In this document: positions 1-5,530 of the stretch, one piece after another
Layout of the letters: every line of letters starts with the position of its first letter
How positions within the stretch are numbered: position 1 is the first letter of the stretch
DNA from: a bacterium
GTDB taxonomy: Bacteria; Patescibacteriota; Minisyncoccia; Phycocordibacterales; PALSA-1337
Assembly: GCA_030698965.1 (NCBI GenBank)
Contig: JAUYLM010000021.1
Location: 1 to 11,074 of the forward strand
Direction of reading: 5' to 3'
DNA length: 11,074 nt
Position numbers and translations under genes: made by a program
The notes under the pieces: generated by a model
Seen by the model: the letters and a program-made list of their open reading frames with translations, nothing else
Told to the model about the DNA's origin: nothing
Database searches by the model: none

Positions 1-204
1 GCCAATCAGCTGAAGAAGACTTTGGAGGATTATGGGCTGAAAGAAATTGATCCTATCGGGCATAAATTTGATCCTATCAGGGACGAGGCAATAGAAGATG
101 GGAAAGAAAGTGATATAATTACTACTGTTGTCCAGAAGGGGTATGAGTTGAATGGGAAGGTATTAAAAGCGCCTAAGGTAAAAGTTGGAGAAAAACAATG
201 TTAA
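1..204 (+). CDS. grpE: GrpE nucleotide exchange factor, C-terminal part (5' end outside window)
   Basis: GrpE releases ADP from DnaK in the cytoplasm and so drives the chaperone cycle. The visible 67 codons, open from base 1, are the C-terminal beta domain that contacts the DnaK ATPase domain. They contain the family pattern of a Gly-Leu-Lys-Glu-Ile-Asp-Pro-Ile-Gly stretch, then KFDP, and near the end VVQKGYELNGKVLKAPKVKV, which closely matches GrpE tails. The N-terminal coiled coil and the start codon lie upstream of the window. A canonical order of (hrcA-)grpE-dnaK-dnaJ is suggested, with dnaK 365 bases downstream. The gene ends in TAA and its last 7 bases overlap the next ATG, so the small downstream gene is probably translationally coupled. 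The identification is firm. Confidence 0.93.
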   Translation, partial: ANQLKKTLEDYGLKEIDPIGHKFDPIRDEAIEDGKESDIITTVVQKGYELNGKVLKAPKVKVGEKQC

Positions 205-473
205 CGCCATATTCTAGCTCAAAATTCATAACAAAAACACTTACATCAGCTTCCGGAGAGCAGTTCAGGGTGGTTTTTCTTGTCTCTTTTGTAAATGGGG
301 AAGTGAAGGCGCAAGTAGTTTCTGCAAAGAAAATTTCTGTGGTCTGCCTACCTGAATTCAAGGAAAAATCTCCTGTAACCTTTACATACACTCCAGCGTC
401 TTCTCCTGTAGTTTCTTTATTTAATCCGCTTTTCTTTTTTAATAGCCAACCGACAAGAGCGCCAGCCTACTAG
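198..473 (+). CDS. Small conserved-looking hypothetical protein between grpE and dnaK
   Basis: This encodes a 91-residue protein of unknown function. Its ATG overlaps the end of grpE by 7 bases (ATGTTAA), a typical coupled arrangement, and the frame fills nearly all of the grpE-dnaK gap. There is no clear signal peptide. A short hydrophobic strand-like segment (residues 24-31) is followed by a stretch of alternating polar and hydrophobic residues around Val-Lys-Ala-Gln-Val-Val-Ser-Ala-Lys-Lys. The end is rich in Phe, Ser and Pro and closes with SQPTRAPAY. I have an unverified impression that comparable small proteins with a C-terminal Ser-Gln-Pro-Thr-Arg-Ala-Pro ending occur next to chaperone genes in Parcubacteria. 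A reverse-strand frame over the same bases is shorter and less convincing. No function is assigned. Confidence 0.6.
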   Translation: MLTPYSSSKFITKTLTSASGEQFRVVFLVSFVNGEVKAQVVSAKKISVVCLPEFKEKSPVTFTYTPASSPVVSLFNPLFFFNSQPTRAPAY

Positions 474-486
474 TTGTGTTTCATGA

Positions 487-508
487 GCACTTCAGTTAAC
501 TGAAGTGC
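487..508. promoter_or_regulatory. 22-bp perfect palindrome upstream of dnaK, possible HrcA-type operator
   Basis: Two perfectly complementary 11-base arms meet without a spacer; the left arm is GCACTTCAGTT. The outer parts, GCACT and AGTGC, are the conserved core of the CIRCE heat-shock operator bound by HrcA, but they are 12 bases apart here instead of the canonical 11. It overlaps the proposed -35 element of dnaK. No T-tract follows, so a terminator is unlikely. HrcA control is an inference. Confidence 0.5.
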
Positions 509-523
509 CTAAGAATGTATTAT
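496..523 (+). promoter_or_regulatory. Candidate dnaK promoter
   Basis: TATTAT (518-523) matches a -10 box, and TTAACT (496-501), inside the palindrome, could serve as a weak -35 with a 16-base spacer. This would place the start of the mRNA near 530, giving a leader of about 39 bases without a Shine-Dalgarno sequence. The overlap with the palindrome fits repressor control of dnaK. Confidence 0.4.
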
Positions 524-568
524 TAAGAAACGGCTCATTAAAAATTGCCCTAATTTAAACAAAAAAAC

Positions 569-2455
569 ATGAGTAAAATTATCGGAATCGACCTGGGTAC
601 TACCAACTCCGCCATCGCGGTGATGGAAGCCGGTACCCCGAAAATACTAGAGAACGCGGAGGGTGCAAGAACTACGCCTTCCATCGTCGCCCAATCTAAA
701 ACAGGCGAACGCATGGTCGGACTCCTGGCAAAGCGCCAGGGCGTGACGAACCCGAAGAATACGATTTATCAGATCAAAAGATTCATTGGTCATAACTTCG
801 ATGATCCTGCCGTGCAGAAAGACCGGGCATCGGTGCCATTTGAAATGCAAAAATCTTCCACGGGAGGCATAGAAGTCAAAATGGGCGATAAATGGTATCG
901 CCCGGAGGAGATCTCCGCGATGATCCTGACTAAACTAAAGAATGATGCTGAAGCTCGCTTGGGAGAAAAAGTCACGGAGGCAGTCATAACAGTACCAGCA
1001 TACTTCAATGACGCACAAAGGCAAGCAACAAAAGACGCTGGGCAAATCGCCGGCCTGGATGTAAAGAGAATAATCAATGAGCCGACAGCCGCAGCTCTTG
1101 CCTATGGTTTTAACAAGAAAAAAGATGAGAAGATAGCGGTATTCGACTTAGGAGGAGGTACATTCGATATCTCGGTTCTGGAAGTCGGCGATGACGTCGT
1201 AGAAGTGAAATCTACAGACGGAGACGCGCACCTGGGAGGAAAAGATATTGACCAGAATATCATCAACTGGCTTGCCGAGGAATTCAAGAAGACTTCCGGA
1301 GTGGATGTGCGCAAAGATGCCCTTGCTCTACAGAGACTCGATGAGGCCGCAGAAAAAGCAAAGATCGAGCTTTCTACAGCCGTCCAGACAGAAGTAAACA
1401 TCCCCTTCATTACTTCAACAGCTGATGGTCCTCAGCATTTACTCATCACCATGACTAGGTCAAAGCTGGAGGAGCTGACAAAAGAGTTTATAGACCGCGC
1501 AATGGCTATTACAAAAAGAGCGATGGACGCTTCTCCATTCAAAGTAGGTGACCTCCATGAAATCATCCTGGTTGGAGGCCAGACACGCATGCCCGCTATG
1601 CAGAAAGCGGTGAAGGAGTTCTTCGGAAAGGAGCCTCACATGGGGGTCAATCCTGACGAAGTGGTTGCGGTGGGCGCTGCTATTCAAGGGGGAATTCTGG
1701 GAGGAGATGTCAAAGACGTCCTTCTTCTGGACGTCATCCCTCTTTCTCTTGGAATCGAAACAATGGGTGGAGTCGCTACGAAATTGATTGAAAAAAATAC
1801 GACTATTCCTACGCAACGATCGCAGGTTTTTTCGACAGCTGCAGACAATCAAACATCAGTAGAGATTCACATTACTCAGGGTGAAAGGGCAATGGCAGGA
1901 GATAACAAGTCTCTGGGAAAATTCATATTGGACGGCATTCCGCCTGCGCCTCGCGGCAATCCTCAAGTAGAAGTGACCTTCGATATCGATGCAAATGGAA
2001 TTCTAAATGTCACAGCAAAAGACAAAGCGACAGGCAAAGCTAATTCTATCAAGATCACGGCAAGCTCAGGGCTTTCAAAGGAGGAAGTAGAAAAAATGAA
2101 GAAAGACGCTGAGGCGAACGCGGCAGAGGACGCCAAGAAAAAAGAAATGATCGAAGCGAAGAATATTGCCGAACAGCTGATTTATACCGCTGAAAAGTCT
2201 CTCAAGGACGCCGGTGAGAAAGTTCCTGCCGATCTTCGCAAAGCTATCGAAGACAGGATAGCTGATGTTAAGACTAGAAAGGAAGGTACGGACGGCGCGG
2301 CACTCAAGACTGCGACAGAGGCACTCTCAACAGAATTGCAGAAAATAGGGCAGTATATGCAGCAGACGCCTCCGCCGGCCGGTGAACAGGGCAGCGACCA
2401 GAAGCCGCCAGAGGAAGGTGATGTTAAGGATGCGGAGTTCAAGGAGAAGAAGTAA
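569..2455 (+). CDS. dnaK: Hsp70 chaperone DnaK
   Basis: This 628-residue ATP-dependent cytoplasmic chaperone is full length for the family. The ATPase domain spans about residues 1-382, with phosphate-binding motifs IDLGTTNS (7-14) and VFDLGGGTFD (191-200), INEPTAAALAYG (169-180) and the ILVGGQTRMP segment (333-342). The interdomain linker DVLLLDV is at 383-389. The substrate-binding beta domain follows to about 500, then a helical lid and a disordered tail ending DAEFKEKK. The insertion after residue 80 that is absent from Gram-positive DnaK proteins is present. The start is the ATG just before the signature N-terminus; it has no Shine-Dalgarno sequence. A diverged second copy of the gene's last codons lies at 2944-2976, past a reverse-strand gene, suggesting that the 3' end was involved in an insertion or recombination event. 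Confidence 0.98.
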   Translation: MSKIIGIDLGTTNSAIAVMEAGTPKILENAEGARTTPSIVAQSKTGERMVGLLAKRQGVTNPKNTIYQIKRFIGHNFDDPAVQKDRASVPFEMQKSSTGGIEVKMGDKWYRPEEISAMILTKLKNDAEARLGEKVTEAVITVPAYFNDAQRQATKDAGQIAGLDVKRIINEPTAAALAYGFNKKKDEKIAVFDLGGGTFDISVLEVGDDVVEVKSTDGDAHLGGKDIDQNIINWLAEEFKKTSGVDVRKDALALQRLDEAAEKAKIELSTAVQTEVNIPFITSTADGPQHLLITMTRSKLEELTKEFIDRAMAITKRAMDASPFKVGDLHEIILVGGQTRMPAMQKAVKEFFGKEPHMGVNPDEVVAVGAAIQGGILGGDVKDVLLLDVIPLSLGIETMGGVATKLIEKNTTIPTQRSQVFSTAADNQTSVEIHITQGERAMAGDNKSLGKFILDGIPPAPRGNPQVEVTFDIDANGILNVTAKDKATGKANSIKITASSGLSKEEVEKMKKDAEANAAEDAKKKEMIEAKNIAEQLIYTAEKSLKDAGEKVPADLRKAIEDRIADVKTRKEGTDGAALKTATEALSTELQKIGQYMQQTPPPAGEQGSDQKPPEEGDVKDAEFKEKK

Positions 2456-2490
2456 ATAAAAAGGCACTTACCAAAATTCTGGTAAATGCC
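2456..2490 (-). terminator. Intrinsic terminator of the reverse-strand gene 2511-2813
   Basis: An 11-bp stem with one mismatch (arms 2463-2473 and 2480-2490, six-base loop) is followed on the minus strand by a T-rich run (complement of 2456-2462). On the plus strand the bases after the hairpin are not T-rich, so it should stop the reverse gene, not dnaK. Confidence 0.75.
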
Positions 2491-2510
2491 CCTGCTCACT
2501 TAAGCAAGTT

Positions 2511-2813
2511 CTATTCGGGAAGTTCGAAGGGCACATCCCAACCATTTGCCTTGAGTTTTCTGAATGTATCCATGTAGTATTGGGGATCATCAATATCTTC
2601 TGGACTCCTCCCATCACGCGGTATCAGTGTTAGCAGCATCTCGGGTGGTTTCTCGTCGATGCAAAGTTCGGTTGTCTCGACGATGAAATCCTCGTCATCG
2701 TGCTGGTGTATAACCATACCACAAAATGGACTTATCCCTTCTGGAAGCTCTATCACTTTGCTGGCTTCGTGATTATGACAATCGAAGAACAATAAACATA
2801 CTTTTGCTCCCAT
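2511..2813 (-). CDS. Hypothetical 100-residue protein in a reverse-strand cassette
   Basis: I do not recognise the family. The protein has 100 residues and is soluble-looking and strongly acidic, with a His/Asp/Glu cluster (HQHDDEDF at 36-43), Cys residues at 6, 12, 31 and 51, and a Pro-rich C-terminus. Cys12, His13 and His15, close to the acidic stretch, could bind a metal, but that is speculation. The gene is convergent with dnaK and carries its own promoter (2899-2927), a leader of roughly 79 bases with hairpins, and its own terminator (2456-2490). It therefore forms a complete transcription unit lying between dnaK and a second copy of the dnaK tail. The ATG at 2811-2813 has no Shine-Dalgarno sequence. 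That complete transcription unit is the main reason to believe the gene is real. Confidence 0.65.
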   Translation of the reverse strand: MGAKVCLLFFDCHNHEASKVIELPEGISPFCGMVIHQHDDEDFIVETTELCIDEKPPEMLLTLIPRDGRSPEDIDDPQYYMDTFRKLKANGWDVPFELPE

Positions 2814-2834
2814 ATAACTAAGTGGTTTTCTGTT

Positions 2835-2885
2835 AGGTACCCGGCCCTTTCTTGGCCGACCTGGTTTCTAAAAAGATCGATCTTT
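2835..2885 (-). promoter_or_regulatory. Structured 5' leader of the reverse gene 2511-2813
   Basis: Two dyads lie between the predicted transcription start and the ATG. One is a perfect 14-bp palindrome (2872-2885, half AAAGATC). The other is a hairpin built from AGGT and CGGCC arms pairing with GGCCG and ACCT (2835-2862), with a three-base bulge (2839-2841). The second is GC-rich in an otherwise AT-rich spacer. A regulatory leader is possible; no known riboswitch class is recognised. Confidence 0.45.
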
Positions 2886-2898
2886 AACCGATTTATTC

Positions 2899-2927
2899 AA
2901 CATACAATATTCTGACAAAAAAGTCAA
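2899..2927 (-). promoter_or_regulatory. Promoter of the reverse gene 2511-2813
   Basis: On the minus strand a TTGACT -35 box (2922-2927) and a TATGTT -10 box (2899-2904) are separated by 17 bases. The same TTGACT -35 occurs before the genes at 7788 (reverse) and 9972. Confidence 0.65.
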
Positions 2928-2943
2928 TAGTACATAAAAGTTT

Positions 2944-2976
2944 GTTGATGTTGCGGAATTCAGGGAGAAAAAGTAG
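2944..2976 (+). pseudogene. Second, diverged copy of the 3' end of dnaK
   Basis: Bases 2952-2976 match dnaK 2431-2455 at 21 of 25 positions, including the stop codon position. Read in frame the fragment gives VDVAEFREKK then TAG, against VKDAEFKEKK then TAA in dnaK. The differences are two synonymous third-position changes, one Lys to Arg, and a stop-to-stop change, which is how orthologous coding sequences differ. A stop (TAA at 2935-2937) lies just upstream, so nothing is translated from it. It is followed after 43 bases by a strong plus-strand terminator. The simplest reading is that this is the original end of dnaK, displaced when the reverse cassette arrived with a related dnaK tail. The alternative is a local duplication. 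Confidence 0.75.
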
Positions 2977-3019
2977 GCGAAGGGTAATAGTGTCTTTTCC
3001 TGAAAAATGAAAAAGAGCG

Positions 3020-3053
3020 AAAAGTGACTAAAAATTGGTCACTTTTTGTTATT
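3020..3053 (+). terminator. Intrinsic terminator, probably the original dnaK terminator
   Basis: A 9-bp perfect stem (AAAAGTGAC at 3020-3028 with GTCACTTTT at 3038-3046) is followed by a T-rich run (TTTTTGTTATTT from 3043). It stands just after the second dnaK tail, so dnaK transcripts may now run through the reverse-strand gene before stopping here. Confidence 0.85.
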
Positions 3054-3094
3054 TCGTGAAAATGAGGAAAACAGAGAAGGAGTTGAGTCAAGTA

Positions 3095-3121
3095 TTGCAA
3101 AAAATAAAAAGGGAGTATAAT
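3095..3121 (+). promoter_or_regulatory. Promoter of the toxin-antitoxin operon
   Basis: A perfect TATAAT -10 box (3116-3121) stands 9 bases before the antitoxin ATG. A weak -35, TTGCAA (3095-3100), is 15 bases upstream. Transcription would start within a few bases of the ATG, giving a nearly leaderless mRNA; the AAAGGA at 3123-3128 is too close to the ATG for a typical Shine-Dalgarno site. Confidence 0.65.
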
Positions 3122-3130
3122 TAAAGGACG

Positions 3131-3334
3131 ATGACCATAACTCAAATAAAAAAACAAGAAGCAAAAGTGGAAATGCTGAAGAAAAAGGCAGCTCGAGCCG
3201 AGTTTGAATTAGATATGCAAAAGTCAGAGTGGGATATCCAGAATGGGAATTATAAGGTATTCAAGACTTCCGCTGAATTAAAAGCTTATGTTAAGAAAAA
3301 ACTCCGCCAAATGCCTTCCTCAACAGCAGAATAA
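3131..3334 (+). CDS. Putative antitoxin of a RelE/YafQ-type module
   Basis: This 67-residue, Lys- and Glu-rich, mostly helical protein is encoded directly before a RelE/YafQ-like toxin frame. Residues 4-35 have heptad-like hydrophobic spacing and may form a coiled coil. The C-terminal part (about 38-59, GNYKVFKTSAELKAYVKKK) resembles the toxin-wrapping segments of small antitoxins, which often carry a Tyr-x-Val-Phe followed by an amphipathic helix. I see no clear ribbon-helix-helix, Phd or HTH DNA-binding domain. Its stop (TAA, 3332-3334) shares a base with the likely toxin start, the usual layout of relBE-type operons. Known antitoxins of this kind neutralise the toxin by direct binding and often repress their own promoter. 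The role here rests mainly on position. Confidence 0.65.
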   Translation: MTITQIKKQEAKVEMLKKKAARAEFELDMQKSEWDIQNGNYKVFKTSAELKAYVKKKLRQMPSSTAE

Positions 3335-3591
3335 TAGTATATACAGGAAACTTTGATAAACATTTATTAAAATTTCTTAGAAAGAACCCTCAACTTAAAG
3401 AGAAGGTTTACAATATTTTCGATCTTCTCGAGCGAGATGTATTTGATCCTCGCCTTATGACTCACAAACTTCATGGTAAATTTCAAGACTCATATGGCTG
3501 TAGTATAAATCATGGGTATAGAATTATTTTCTCTTTTGATTCAAAATACGTGTATCTAAAGACTATCGGCACACACGATGAAGTCTATTGA
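3334..3591 (+). CDS. RelE/YafQ-family toxin (mRNA interferase) with ATA in the start position
   Basis: This 85-codon frame translates to a recognisable RelE-superfamily toxin. It has an N-terminal VYTGNFDKHLLKFLRKNP, a middle THKLHGKFQDSYGCSINHGYRIIF with the conserved His-Lys-Leu-x-Gly and Tyr-Arg-Ile-Ile-Phe elements, and the typical end IGTHDEVY. Family members cleave mRNA on the ribosome and are held inactive by a co-transcribed antitoxin. The frame has no internal stop, but it contains no ATG, GTG or TTG before the conserved N-terminus: the antitoxin stop reads TAATA where TAATG would be usual, so the start is ATA (3334, or ATA at 3331). The frame is open upstream to 3295. The gene may use a rare AUA start, be expressed by frameshifting from the antitoxin, or be silenced by a start-codon mutation. 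The only later in-frame ATG (3457) would remove half the fold. Confidence 0.8.
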   Translation: MVYTGNFDKHLLKFLRKNPQLKEKVYNIFDLLERDVFDPRLMTHKLHGKFQDSYGCSINHGYRIIFSFDSKYVYLKTIGTHDEVY

Positions 3592-3615
3592 AAAAAAAGC
3601 GAAAATAGCTATAAT
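3588..3615 (+). promoter_or_regulatory. dnaJ promoter
   Basis: TTGAAA (3588-3593) and a perfect TATAAT (3610-3615) are spaced by 16 bases. The -35 box includes the toxin stop codon. The -10 ends 11 bases before the dnaJ ATG, so the mRNA should be nearly leaderless. dnaJ therefore appears to be transcribed separately from dnaK. Confidence 0.75.
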
Positions 3616-3626
3616 TAACTACCTAA

Positions 3627-4487
3627 ATGGGAAAAGACTACTACAAAACGCTCGGCGTAGATAAGAGCGCCTCTAAGGAGGAAATCAAAAAAGCCTTCAG
3701 AAAGATGGCGCATGAGCATCACCCTGACAAGCAGGGGGGCAGTGATGCCAAATTCAAAGAAGCCAGTGAGGCGTATTCTGTGCTGTCTGATGATGCCAAG
3801 AGAAGACAATACGATACATTTGGTCAATCTGGAGCCGGATTCGGCGGCGGGCAGGGAGGCTTCCAGGGAGGACAGGGTTTCAACGGCTTCGATTTTTCAC
3901 AATTCACAGGTGCTAACGGCCAAGGATTTGAATTTGACCTTGGAGATATCTTCAGTGAATTCTTTGGCGGTGGAGGAAGGCGACCTAGGCGCGGAAGTAA
4001 TATCACTATAGATATAAAAATGACTTTTAAGGAAGCGGCTTTCGGCATTACAAAAGAGATAAACGTTAACAATGAAAAAATCGCTGTAACGATTCCGCCG
4101 GGAGTTGAGAATGGACAGGCACTGAGAGTCCAGGGCAAGGGTGAGAATGGAGATGGGGGAAGGGGGGACCTGATCATCCGCATTTGGGTGGAAAAGCATC
4201 CTGTTTTCCGAAAAGAAGGATACAACTTGATCATGGAATTACCTCTCAAGCTCACGACGGCCCTGCTAGGAGCGACAGTGGATATAGAGACGCTGGATGG
4301 GAAGATTGAATTGAAGATACCGGCCGGCACAACTCATCACGAGATACTTCGCGTAAGAAATAAGGGGGTAATGACGGAGAGGGGAAAGCGGGGAGATCTG
4401 CTGATTGTGACGGAAGTCGTTATGCCAAAGAAACTTTCAAAGGAAGCTCAGAAGCTGGTGGAGGAATTGAGGAAAGAGGGGATATAG
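3627..4487 (+). CDS. dnaJ: DnaJ-type co-chaperone without zinc finger
   Basis: J-domain protein of 286 residues that stimulates DnaK ATPase activity and delivers substrates. The J domain occupies residues 1-66, with the catalytic HPD at 32-34. A long Gly/Phe-rich linker (68-118) follows, then the two C-terminal beta domains (about 123-270) and a dimerisation helix. In classical DnaJ a Cys-rich zinc-binding domain with four CxxCxGxG repeats interrupts the first beta domain. Here the segment after MTFKEAAFGITKEI (132-145) joins directly to KIAVTIPPGVENG (151-163) through five residues, with no cysteines. The protein is thus class B (CbpA-like), although it sits in the dnaJ position. The start ATG lies just behind a TATAAT box. 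trpS follows after 15 bases. Confidence 0.9.
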   Translation: MGKDYYKTLGVDKSASKEEIKKAFRKMAHEHHPDKQGGSDAKFKEASEAYSVLSDDAKRRQYDTFGQSGAGFGGGQGGFQGGQGFNGFDFSQFTGANGQGFEFDLGDIFSEFFGGGGRRPRRGSNITIDIKMTFKEAAFGITKEINVNNEKIAVTIPPGVENGQALRVQGKGENGDGGRGDLIIRIWVEKHPVFRKEGYNLIMELPLKLTTALLGATVDIETLDGKIELKIPAGTTHHEILRVRNKGVMTERGKRGDLLIVTEVVMPKKLSKEAQKLVEELRKEGI

Positions 4488-4502
4488 AGTATCATATACT
4501 AT

Positions 4503-5453
4503 ATGAATACTACAGCGAAGACTTTACTTTCAGGCGTGAAGCCTACCGGACGTCCGCATATTGGCAATTACTTCGGAGCAATGAAGCAATGGACTGACAT
4601 GCAGTCACAGTATGACTGCTTCTTCATGATTGCTGATTATCATGGTCTAAATTTTATTCAGAATGGCTCGGAAATGAAAGATCAGATTTTGAACCTTATG
4701 ATAGACTATCTGGCGGTTGGTCTCGATCCGGAGAAATCCGTGATCTTCAAGCAGTCTGACGTCTCTGCTCATACAGAACTAGCATGGATTTTTGAAACTA
4801 TCACGACCATGCCTTATCTCATGAGAGCTCACGCTTTCAAGGATGCCGAAGCGAAGAATAAGGAAATTGGAGTGGGAACTTTCAATTATCCCATGCTTAT
4901 GGCTGCGGATATATTGCTCTATGATGCCGACATTGTGCCTGTAGGTCAGGACCAGAAGCAGCATATTGAATATGCCCGCGATACTGCCCAGAAGTTTAAT
5001 AATACTTTCGGAGAGACATTCAAGCTACCTGATGCGCTAATCATGAAAGAAGTGGCGATAGTGCCCGGAACGGACGGGCAGAAGATGTCCAAGAGCTATG
5101 GAAATACCATTCCTCTTTTTGCTTCAAAACAGGAAATAGTCGATTCGGTAATGAAGATTGTCACTGATTCTTCCGGAGAGGTTCCAGAGAATGTTTATGA
5201 AATACACAAGCTATTCGTGGATGAGACAGAGCTTGAAAAGCTGTACTCTGAGAACAAGGGCAAGTATAAGGCGCTGAAAGAGGCTCTCATAGATGATATT
5301 GAAAAATTCATCCAACCGTTGCGCGAGAAGAGGCATGAATTGATGCAGGATATTCCCTTCATTATGAAGACTCTAGAAGAAGGAGGTGAAAAAGCACAAG
5401 AGAAGGCGAATTCGAAACTATTGGAAGCCAAGAAGAAAATTGGGGTCTTGTAG
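4503..5453 (+). CDS. trpS: Tryptophanyl-tRNA synthetase
   Basis: This class I aminoacyl-tRNA synthetase charges tRNA-Trp with tryptophan in the cytoplasm. At 316 residues it is close to the usual bacterial length of about 330. The HIGH-type motif appears as PHIGN (18-22) after the family-typical SGVKPTGR, and the KMSKS loop is exact (194-198). Family segments between them include MIADYHGLN (42-50), NYPMLMAADILLY (128-140) and DQKQHIEYARDTAQKFN (150-166). The C-terminal helical anticodon-binding region is Lys/Glu-rich. The start is the ATG 15 bases after the dnaJ stop, with no Shine-Dalgarno sequence. It may be co-transcribed with dnaJ, although weak -10-like elements (TATAGA 4483-4488, TATACT 4495-4500) precede it. 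No T-tailed terminator is visible after its stop. Confidence 0.97.
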   Translation: MNTTAKTLLSGVKPTGRPHIGNYFGAMKQWTDMQSQYDCFFMIADYHGLNFIQNGSEMKDQILNLMIDYLAVGLDPEKSVIFKQSDVSAHTELAWIFETITTMPYLMRAHAFKDAEAKNKEIGVGTFNYPMLMAADILLYDADIVPVGQDQKQHIEYARDTAQKFNNTFGETFKLPDALIMKEVAIVPGTDGQKMSKSYGNTIPLFASKQEIVDSVMKIVTDSSGEVPENVYEIHKLFVDETELEKLYSENKGKYKALKEALIDDIEKFIQPLREKRHELMQDIPFIMKTLEEGGEKAQEKANSKLLEAKKKIGVL

Positions 5454-5491
5454 AATTACAATTTCTGTTGTGCAGTAGAAAGTTTATCGAA

Positions 5492-5520
5492 AATTCATAA
5501 AAAATTCATCAGGAATTCAT
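5492..5520 (+). promoter_or_regulatory. Three AATTCAT direct repeats at 11-bp spacing before the pilin gene
   Basis: The heptamer AATTCAT occurs exactly at 5492, 5503 and 5514, with four-base spacers. A degenerate fourth copy, AGTTTAT, is in register at 5481. Seven-base direct repeats with an 11-bp period are the layout of Pho boxes and other OmpR/PhoB-family sites. The array covers the -35 region of the promoter, ending 10 bases before the -10 box, as in activator-dependent promoters. A regulator of this family is encoded at 7957; the link is an inference. Confidence 0.65.
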
Positions 5521-5530
5521 CTCGCCTGTG

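Noticed and set aside
173..391. Reverse-strand 72-codon frame over the grpE end and the small gene
   Set aside because: It overlaps grpE and the better supported plus-strand frame 198-473, and has no promoter or protein features.
487..508. Palindrome as an intrinsic terminator of the grpE unit
   Set aside because: No T-tract follows on either strand close to the stem; an operator is more likely.
1460..1852. Reverse-strand 130-codon frame inside dnaK
   Set aside because: It is a shadow of the strongly conserved dnaK coding sequence; the composition looks random.
2456..2943. Full integrative mobile element at the dnaK 3' end
   Set aside because: No integrase, transposase or excisionase and no terminal inverted repeats; only the duplicated tail supports an insertion.
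3824..4330. Reverse-strand 168-codon Pro-rich frame inside dnaJ
   Set aside because: The Pro and Ser richness is the reverse image of the Gly/Phe-rich DnaJ linker; there is no independent support.
5454..5470. ACAA/TTGT hairpin after trpS as a terminator
   Set aside because: The stem is only four bases and no T-run follows.
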